This document shows, piece by piece, positions 58,194-64,000 of a stretch of 64,000 bases of DNA; the stretch's first letter is position 1, and each line of letters begins with the position of its first letter. The notes below the pieces were generated by a model. The model had not been told where the DNA came from. It worked only from the letters and a program-made list of their open reading frames with translations, and did not search any database. The translations under genes were made by a program, and so were the position numbers. Source of the DNA: Nevskia sp043781855 (GTDB lineage Bacteria > Pseudomonadota > Gammaproteobacteria > Nevskiales > Nevskiaceae); contig JAYWBB010000056.1 in the NCBI GenBank assembly GCA_043781855.1, positions 46,316-110,315 on the forward strand, written 5' to 3'.

Positions 58194-58748
58194 ATGCCGG
58201 CACCCAATTCCGACCGAAATGTCCCCTTGCCGGGTCTGCGCCCGATGAAAGCGCCGGCTTCGTCGCGCCGCCCGGGCACCAGCACGATTCTTCTCGTCGA
58301 AGATGACGTGCGCGACGTTCGCATCCTCCGCGAAGCGATCCGCGAGGCGGCTATCGACGCCGAAATCCAGATCGCGCCGAATGGCGACGAAGCACTGCGC
58401 ATGCTGCGCCGGCTGCCGCCGTATCAAGGTCTGGCCTGTCCGGATCTGGTGCTGCTCGATCTCAATCTGCCACTCAAGAACGGCCGCGAGGTGCTCGCCG
58501 AAATCCGGACCGACGCCGCGCTCCGCCTGCTGCCGGTCGTGATTCTCACCACCTCGACCCATGCCGACGATGTCGTCGCCTGCTATGGCCTGCATGCCAA
58601 CGGCTATCTGGCCAAGCCGATCGACTTCGCCGAGTTCACGCGCATGGTCCGTTCGCTGCATGAATACTGGTGTTGCCAGACCGTGCTGCCGCCGAAGCCC
58701 GACGGCAGCTCAGGCGCAGGCGCATGCAAGAGCTTCCATGGCGCCTGA
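58194..58748 (+). CDS. Single-domain response regulator (Rcp1-like)
   Basis: This 184-residue receiver has acidic residues in STILLVEDDVRDVRILREAI, the phospho-acceptor in LVLLDLNLPLKNGREVLAEI, and the conserved Thr and Lys in VVILTTSTH and GYLAKPIDF. No output domain follows. The start is uncertain; an in-frame ATG at 58245 (MKAPASSRRPG) is equally plausible. It overlaps the next gene by 11 nt. Confidence 0.88.
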   Translation: MPAPNSDRNVPLPGLRPMKAPASSRRPGTSTILLVEDDVRDVRILREAIREAAIDAEIQIAPNGDEALRMLRRLPPYQGLACPDLVLLDLNLPLKNGREVLAEIRTDAALRLLPVVILTTSTHADDVVACYGLHANGYLAKPIDFAEFTRMVRSLHEYWCCQTVLPPKPDGSSGAGACKSFHGA

Positions 58749-59685
58749 TACCACCCGCTTGCGCGTGTTGCTGGCCGAAGACTCGCGGCGCGACGCCCGG
58801 CTGGTCGCCGAACACCTGCGTGAAGTCCCTGAGGAACGCCGGCCGCAATTGCATCATGTCAGCACGCTCGCGGCCGCGCTGGACGAACTGGATCGCGTGA
58901 CCTACGACTGCGTGCTGCTCGATCTCGGCCTGCCCGACGGTGGCGGCATCGCGAATGTCGACCGTGTGCGCGCGGCGCATCCGCAGGTCGCCATCGTGGT
59001 GATGACCGGACTCAACGACGAGCGCGTCGCGGTCGCCGCCCTGCGCCAGGGCGCACAGGAATATCTGGTCAAGGGTCGCTACGACGACAATGCCCTGCCG
59101 CGCGTGATTCAGCATGCGGTCGAGCGTCATCGGCTGCTCGCGGAACTCGATCGACGGCTGGTGCAGGAAGGTTTTCTCGCCAGCCACGATCTGCTGACGC
59201 GCCTGCCGAACCGGCAGCAGTTCAACGAACGCGCCTCGGCTGCCCTCGAGCGTGCCGAGCGCAGCGGTCAGACAGTGGCGATCTGCTATCTCGACCTCGA
59301 TGGCTTCAAGCACGTCAACGACACCTGGGGTCACGCCATCGGCGACGCTGTGCTGCGCGAGGTCTCGCGCGTGCTCGGCAGAGCCGTGCGCGACGGCGAT
59401 CTGGTGGCGCGTGTCGGTGGCGACGAATTCGCGCTCCTGCTGTTCCCGGCCGGCGCCGCCGATGCGGCGCACGTCGCCGCACGGATCGCGCGCAGCATCG
59501 CCGATCTGACCGAGGTCGAAGGCCGTCCGATCGCAATCGGCGCCAGCGTCGGCGTCGCGCTCCTGCCGGAGCACGGCACGACGCTGGAAGCCCTGCTCGC
59601 CCACGCCGACCACGCAATGTACGCGGCCAAACGCACCGCGCGGCCGGCGCATCCGGCGAGCGCCGATGGTCGGAATCCGGGCTGA
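58738..59685 (+). CDS. Response regulator diguanylate cyclase
   Basis: This 315-residue protein has a receiver (VLLAEDSRRDARLVAEHL, phospho-acceptor in CVLLDLGLPDGGG, K in YLVKGRYDD) and a GGDEF domain. The latter shows ASHDLLTRLPNRQQF, YLDLDGFKHVND and VGGDEFALLLF. An RxxD site (RDGD) sits five residues before GGDEF. It overlaps both neighbours, marking one operon. Confidence 0.93.
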   Translation: MAPDTTRLRVLLAEDSRRDARLVAEHLREVPEERRPQLHHVSTLAAALDELDRVTYDCVLLDLGLPDGGGIANVDRVRAAHPQVAIVVMTGLNDERVAVAALRQGAQEYLVKGRYDDNALPRVIQHAVERHRLLAELDRRLVQEGFLASHDLLTRLPNRQQFNERASAALERAERSGQTVAICYLDLDGFKHVNDTWGHAIGDAVLREVSRVLGRAVRDGDLVARVGGDEFALLLFPAGAADAAHVAARIARSIADLTEVEGRPIAIGASVGVALLPEHGTTLEALLAHADHAMYAAKRTARPAHPASADGRNPG

Positions 59686-62059
59686 GTCGGTGGCTCGACG
59701 TCACGGCGCGCAGTTCGCCGGGGAAATCGCGCTGATCGCGGTGGCCTATTACGTCTCGGGCCGCCTCGGCCTGCTCCTGGCAATTCCGCCCGGTTACGCC
59801 ACGGCGGTGTTTCCGCCGGCCGGCCTTGCGCTCGCGGCGATCCTGCTCTGGGGGCAGCGCGCGCTGCCCGGCGTCTGGCTCGGCTCGTTCCTGATGAATG
59901 CCGCGACCAGCGTGCATGTCGGCGCCGCCGGCTTCTCGCCGCTGCTGCTGGTGCTGCCGGCGATGATCGGCGCCGGTGCAACGCTGCAGGCGGGCGTTGG
60001 CGCCACGCTGATCCAGCGCCTGGTCGGCTACCGCAACCTGCTCGAACAGGAACTGGAAGTAGTCTGGATCCTCGCGCTCGGCGGACCGCTGGCCTGTCTG
60101 ATCGGCGCCACCGTGGGTGTCGGCAGCCTCTGGTTGCGCGGCCTGATCCCCGACGAAAATCTGCTGTTCAACTGGTGGACGTGGTGGGTCGGCGACAGTA
60201 TCGGCGTATTGATCTTCACGCCGCTGCTGCTGGTCTGGGCGATCGGCCACAACCCGATCTGGCGCCGCCGCCAGCTCTACGTGACGATGCCGCTCGCGGT
60301 GATGTTCGGGCTGGTGGTGATGCTGTTCGTCCACATCAGCCAGCGCGAGGCGGAACGTATCCAGTCCGAGTTCGAAGGCTGGGGCGACGATTTCTCGGTG
60401 AGCCTGCGGCGCGACTTCGACAAGTATCTCGACGCGCTGCAGGCAACCAACGGGCTGTATACGGTCGATCCGTCGGCGGATCGCCCTGCGTTCGACCAAT
60501 TCACCGGCCGGCTGCTGGAACGCGGGCCGGGCCTGCAGGCGTTGAGCTGGTCGCCGCTGATCGGGGAATCCGAGCGCGGTGCCTTCGAGGCTTCCATGCG
60601 AGCGCAGGGCTACCGCATCGGCGAGCTCGATGCGCTGGGTCGGCGCATCGACGCCGGTTCGCGCCGGTTCTACGCCCCGGTCGCCTACATCGAACCGCTC
60701 GCCAGCAACCGGCCGGCGATCGGGTTCGACCTGGCGTCTGAGAGTCGCCGGGCGGCCATGCTGACGCGGGCCCGAACGACCGGCAAACCGGCGGCCAGCG
60801 CGCCGATCCGGCTGCTGCAGGAACCCAGCGACCGCTTCGGCCTGCTGATCGCGATGCCGGTTTTCGGCACGCCGGCGGCGGGCGGCGACGGTCTGCGTGG
60901 CTACACCGCAGCGGTTCTGCGCGTGCCCGACCTGATGCAGGAAGCGCTGCGCCGCATCGAAGCGCAGGGCGTCATCGTGCGGTTGTCGGATCGCGGCGAC
61001 GGCGGCGAAAGCACGCTGATCTACGGCGACCCGGCCTATGACCCGAAACCCGCCAGCTTGCAGCGGACCTTGAGCTTGAACGTCGCCGGCCGGACCTGGA
61101 CGATCGAGCTGTCCCTGCCGGCACAGTTTTTCGTCACCCATCGCTCGCTGCAAGCCTGGACCTTGCTCGCGGCGGGCATGCTGTTCACCGGTCTGCTCGG
61201 CGTATTCCTGCTGGTGGTGATCGGCCGCACGGCGCGGATCGAGGAACTGGTCGCCGAGCGTACGGTGGAACTGACCCTCGCCAACGACAACCTTGCCATC
61301 GAGGCGCAGCGCAGCGCCCGGTTCGAGGCTGAAGCGCGACGGCAGGCAGACCGTCTGGCCGAATCGAACGCCGAACTCGAACGCTTTGCCTACATCGCTT
61401 CGCACGATTTGCAGGCACCGCTGCGGAGCGTCGCCAGCTTCACTGGTCTGGTCGAGCGGCGTTATCGCGGAAAACTCGATTCCGACGCCGATGAATTCCT
61501 CGACGCGATCCGCGACAGCGTCAAGGAAATGCGGACGCTGATCGACGACCTGCTGCAACTGTCGCGCGTCACCGGTGAACACGCCGACACCGGGATCGTC
61601 GACCTGCGCGAGGTTTTCACCTGGGCGCAGCGCCAGTGCGCCGCCGATATCGCCGCGACCGGCACGGAGATCCGATGCGGCGAACTGCCGACGGTTCCGG
61701 GCGATGTGCGCTTGCTCCGGCAATTGTTCCAGAACCTGCTCGGCAACGCCGTCCGCTTCCACGCACCCGGTGCGGCGCCGCAGATCGACGTCGCCGCCGA
61801 ACGCGAGGGCCGCGAGTGGCGGATCGCGATCACCGACAACGGCATCGGCATTCCCGAGAATGGGCGCGACGACATCTTCCTGATGTTCAAACGCCTGCAC
61901 ACGTCCGAACAATACCCGGGCACCGGCATGGGGCTCGCGATCTGCCGCAAGGTCGTGCAGATATACGGCGGGCGAATCTGGGCCGAAGCGGGACCGGACG
62001 GTCGGGGCACTCGCTTCGTGTTCACCCTGCCTGCGGAAACCCGGGCCGACGAAGCCTGA
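59666..62059 (+). CDS. MASE1-CHASE sensor histidine kinase
   Basis: This 797-residue kinase begins with a MASE1-type membrane domain (about residues 15-225, including GYATAVFPPAGLALAAILLW). A CHASE sensor domain (about 230-490, including ALSWSPLIGESERGAFEASM and RRFYAPVAYIEP) and a final membrane helix follow. The phospho-acceptor is H580 in RFAYIASHDLQAPLRSV. The HATPase has QNLLGNAVRFHAPG, ITDNGIGIPENGRD and GTGMGLAICRKVV. It overlaps the preceding diguanylate cyclase by 20 nt and probably phosphorylates one or both upstream receivers. Confidence 0.92.
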   Translation: MVGIRAESVARRHGAQFAGEIALIAVAYYVSGRLGLLLAIPPGYATAVFPPAGLALAAILLWGQRALPGVWLGSFLMNAATSVHVGAAGFSPLLLVLPAMIGAGATLQAGVGATLIQRLVGYRNLLEQELEVVWILALGGPLACLIGATVGVGSLWLRGLIPDENLLFNWWTWWVGDSIGVLIFTPLLLVWAIGHNPIWRRRQLYVTMPLAVMFGLVVMLFVHISQREAERIQSEFEGWGDDFSVSLRRDFDKYLDALQATNGLYTVDPSADRPAFDQFTGRLLERGPGLQALSWSPLIGESERGAFEASMRAQGYRIGELDALGRRIDAGSRRFYAPVAYIEPLASNRPAIGFDLASESRRAAMLTRARTTGKPAASAPIRLLQEPSDRFGLLIAMPVFGTPAAGGDGLRGYTAAVLRVPDLMQEALRRIEAQGVIVRLSDRGDGGESTLIYGDPAYDPKPASLQRTLSLNVAGRTWTIELSLPAQFFVTHRSLQAWTLLAAGMLFTGLLGVFLLVVIGRTARIEELVAERTVELTLANDNLAIEAQRSARFEAEARRQADRLAESNAELERFAYIASHDLQAPLRSVASFTGLVERRYRGKLDSDADEFLDAIRDSVKEMRTLIDDLLQLSRVTGEHADTGIVDLREVFTWAQRQCAADIAATGTEIRCGELPTVPGDVRLLRQLFQNLLGNAVRFHAPGAAPQIDVAAEREGREWRIAITDNGIGIPENGRDDIFLMFKRLHTSEQYPGTGMGLAICRKVVQIYGGRIWAEAGPDGRGTRFVFTLPAETRADEA

Positions 62060-62148
62060 TCATGGGTCGGTTGGCGACTGGGGGACGCTCTTCATGTCCT
62101 TCGTCAGCGATCACATCTCGCTGTCGATAAAAAAATAGCGCAGCGCCC

Positions 62149-62176
62149 CTTGCAAGCCGCGACGCGCTCCCCAACA
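62149..62176 (+). promoter_or_regulatory. Sigma-32-type heat-shock promoter of groESL
   Basis: CTTGCAA at 62149-62155 and CCCCAACA at 62169-62176 are separated by 13 nt, close to the sigma-32 consensus CTTGAAA and CCCCATNT. The start of transcription would fall inside or next to the CIRCE operator. Confidence 0.78.
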
Positions 62177-62177
62177 A

Positions 62178-62204
62178 TTAGCAGCCTCCAAAGGAGAGTG
62201 CTAA
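62178..62204 (+). promoter_or_regulatory. CIRCE operator (HrcA site), degenerate left arm
   Basis: TTAGCAGCC, nine bases, then GAGTGCTAA matches the CIRCE consensus TTAGCACTC-N9-GAGTGCTAA. The right arm is perfect; the left arm differs in its last three bases. It sits directly after the sigma-32 -10 box, so HrcA binding would block initiation. Confidence 0.85.
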
Positions 62205-62285
62205 CAAGAGGTCTCCGGCGCATGCGTCAGTCAGCCTCGTGCCTCCTCTGGAACCGTCGCCACCACATTGTACGGAGTGAACATC

Positions 62286-62576
62286 ATGAAGCTGCGTCCC
62301 CTGCACGATCGCGTGATCGTGAAGCGTCTCGAAGAAGAAAAGAAATCCGCTGGCGGCATCCTGATCCCGGACAGCGCCGCTGAGAAGCCGCTCAAGGCCC
62401 AGGTCGTTGCCGTGGGCCCCGGCAAGACCACCGATGACGGCAAGCTCCAGGCGCCGGCCGTGAAGGCGGGCGACACCGTGCTGATCGGCAAGTATTCCGG
62501 CACCGAAGTGAAGGTCGATGGTGATGACCTCGTCGTGCTGCGCGAAGACGACATTCTCGCCGTCTACGGCAAGTAA
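62286..62576 (+). CDS. groES: Co-chaperonin GroES
   Basis: This 96-residue GroES forms the heptameric lid of GroEL. MKLRPLHDRVIVKRLEEEKK, the mobile loop SAGGILIPDSAAEKP and the end EDDILAVYGK are standard. The start is 62286; an upstream in-frame ATG at 62268 adds six residues not found in the family. Confidence 0.98.
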   Translation: MKLRPLHDRVIVKRLEEEKKSAGGILIPDSAAEKPLKAQVVAVGPGKTTDDGKLQAPAVKAGDTVLIGKYSGTEVKVDGDDLVVLREDDILAVYGK

Positions 62577-62612
62577 GCCCTTCCGCCTCTCAAAACATTA
62601 AAGGAACAGAAC

Positions 62613-64000
62613 ATGGCAGCCAAAGAAGTCAAATTCGCCGACGACGCCCGTAGCCGCATGGCCAACGGCGTCAATATCCTCGCCAATGCGGTCAAGGTCA
62701 CGCTGGGACCGAAGGGCCGCAACGTCATCCTCGACAAGAGCTACGGCGCCCCGACCGTGACCAAGGACGGCGTTTCCGTCGCCAAGGAAATCGAGCTGAA
62801 GGACAAGTTCGAGAACATGGGCGCGCAGCTCGTGAAGGAAGTCGCTTCCAAGACCTCCGACGCCGCCGGCGACGGCACCACCACCGCCACCGTGCTGGCC
62901 CAGGCGATTCTCGCCGAAGGCCTGAAGGCCGTTGCCGCCGGTACCGACCCGATGGACATCAAGCGCGGCATCGACAAGGCCGTCGAAGTCGTCACCGCCG
63001 AAATCAAGAAGCAGTCGGTTGCCTGCAAGGACCGCAAGGCCATTGCCCAGGTCGGCACCGTCTCCGCCAACTCCGATGAAGCCATCGGCGAGATCATCGC
63101 CACCGCGATGGACAAGGTCGGCAAGGAAGGCGTCATCACCGTCGAAGACGGCTCGGGGCTGGAGAACGAGCTCGACGTCGTCGAAGGCATGCAGTTCGAC
63201 CGCGGCTACCTCAGCCCGTACTTCATCAACAACCAGGTCAGCCAGCAGGTGGAGCTGGAAAATCCGCTGATTCTGATCAACGAGAAGAAGATCGCCAACA
63301 TCCGCGAGTTGCTGCCGGTGCTGGAAGGCGTGGCCAAGTCGGGCCGCCCGCTGCTGATCATTTCGGAAGATGTCGAAGGCGAAGCGCTGGCCACGCTTGT
63401 GGTCAACAACCTGCGTGGCATCCTGAAAGTCGCCGCCGTCAAGGCGCCGGGCTTCGGTGATCGCCGCAAGGAAATGCTGAAGGACATCGCGATCCTGACC
63501 GGCGGCACGGTCATCGCGGAAGAAGTCGGTCTCAGCCTTGAGAAGGCGACGATCGCCGATCTCGGTACCGCGAAGAAGGTCCAGATCTCGAAAGAGAACA
63601 CGACCATCATCGACGGCGCCGGCAAGGGTGCGGACATCGAAGCGCGCGTCAACGAAGTGCGCAAGCAGATCGAAGATGCGACCAGCGACTACGACAAGGA
63701 AAAGCTGCAGGAGCGTGTTGCCAAGCTCGCTGGCGGCGTGGCCGTGATCAAGGTCGGCGCGGCGACGGAAGTCGAGATGAAGGAAAAGAAGGCCCGCGTT
63801 GAAGACGCCCTGCACGCAACCCGTGCCGCCGTCGAGGAAGGCATCGTCGCCGGTGGTGGTGTGGCGCTGGTGCGTGCGGCCAAGGCGCTGGAGAAGCTGA
63901 AAGGCGCGAATGACGACCAGACCGTCGGCATCCGCATCCTGCATCGCGCGCTCCAGGAGCCGCTGCGCCAGATCGTCAAGAATGCCGGTGACGAGCCGAG
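62613..64000 (+). CDS. groEL: Chaperonin GroEL (3' end off window)
   Basis: The frame opens MAAKEVKFADDARSRMANGV with AAGG upstream and stays open to the right edge, giving about 462 of some 545 residues. Diagnostic segments are KVTLGPKGRNVILDKSYGAP, DAAGDGTTTATVLAQAIL (ATP site) and VEEGIVAGGGVALVRA. It follows groES by 36 bp in one heat-shock operon. Confidence 0.98.
   Translation, partial: MAAKEVKFADDARSRMANGVNILANAVKVTLGPKGRNVILDKSYGAPTVTKDGVSVAKEIELKDKFENMGAQLVKEVASKTSDAAGDGTTTATVLAQAILAEGLKAVAAGTDPMDIKRGIDKAVEVVTAEIKKQSVACKDRKAIAQVGTVSANSDEAIGEIIATAMDKVGKEGVITVEDGSGLENELDVVEGMQFDRGYLSPYFINNQVSQQVELENPLILINEKKIANIRELLPVLEGVAKSGRPLLIISEDVEGEALATLVVNNLRGILKVAAVKAPGFGDRRKEMLKDIAILTGGTVIAEEVGLSLEKATIADLGTAKKVQISKENTTIIDGAGKGADIEARVNEVRKQIEDATSDYDKEKLQERVAKLAGGVAVIKVGAATEVEMKEKKARVEDALHATRAAVEEGIVAGGGVALVRAAKALEKLKGANDDQTVGIRILHRALQEPLRQIVKNAGDEP

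Noticed and set aside
59315..61912. 865-codon minus-strand open frame opposite the histidine kinase
   Set aside because: It is longer than the real gene in places but has Arg/Gln/Asp-biased composition and no domain, and it spans two real plus-strand genes.

Overview
This window is GC-rich, densely coded bacterial chromosome, most likely from a gammaproteobacterium (perhaps near Nevskiales or Xanthomonadales). That is an inference from gene order and content, not a phylogeny: proC–yggT–metX–metW in the Pseudomonas-like order, TIGR02449–zapA–6S RNA–5-FTHF cyclo-ligase, rlmJ, sohB, hemH, and a groESL operon with a sigma-32 promoter and a degenerate CIRCE element.

0–11 kb is a defence region. 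Transcribed right to left are a WYL regulator, a Tat-signal HIRAN-domain protein, and a type I-C CRISPR-Cas interference operon: cas3, cas5c, cas8c (with a likely internal cas11c start) and cas7c. The operon is split from cas4 by about 1.3 kb of toxin-antitoxin genes. One pair is a convergent, apparently decaying vapBC; the other is a co-directional hicBA that ends 4 bp before cas4. cas1, cas2 and the CRISPR array would lie off the left edge. A second, intact vapBC lies upstream of the WYL gene.

11–19 kb holds an aminotransferase, an aldolase and a hydrolase, then a scar: a paired-hairpin repeat, an IS21 istB remnant and a 5'-truncated acyltransferase. Secreted proteins, tolC with a rhodanese gene, and a broken luxR gene follow. 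19–29.6 kb looks like an acetate-utilisation locus: acs, an MHS permease, a CrbS-type sensor kinase with three frameshifts, an ExbD gene, and a CrbR-like regulator and a DcaP-like porin that have both lost their 5' ends at one shared junction. 29.8–35.3 kb carries rlmJ, an acyl-CoA ligase, a Nudix gene, and a cluster with an Lgt-like membrane protein (frameshifted), a small membrane protein and a Tes-like radical SAM enzyme (interrupted by an in-frame TAG).

35.4–62 kb mixes housekeeping genes (metXW, yggT, proC, ilvA, fau, ssrS, zapA, a Do-type protease, sohB, hemH, two amino-acid transporters, a thiolase) with three signalling clusters: CheR/CheB plus a response-regulator diguanylate cyclase, a 1394-residue PAS-GGDEF-EAL protein, and two response regulators plus a MASE1-CHASE histidine kinase. 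A second hicBA pair sits at 56.2–56.7 kb. The window ends inside groEL.

Single-base disruptions cluster between about 14 and 36 kb, while the flanks are nearly clean. Either this segment is decaying or the local consensus sequence is poor; the sequence alone cannot separate the two.
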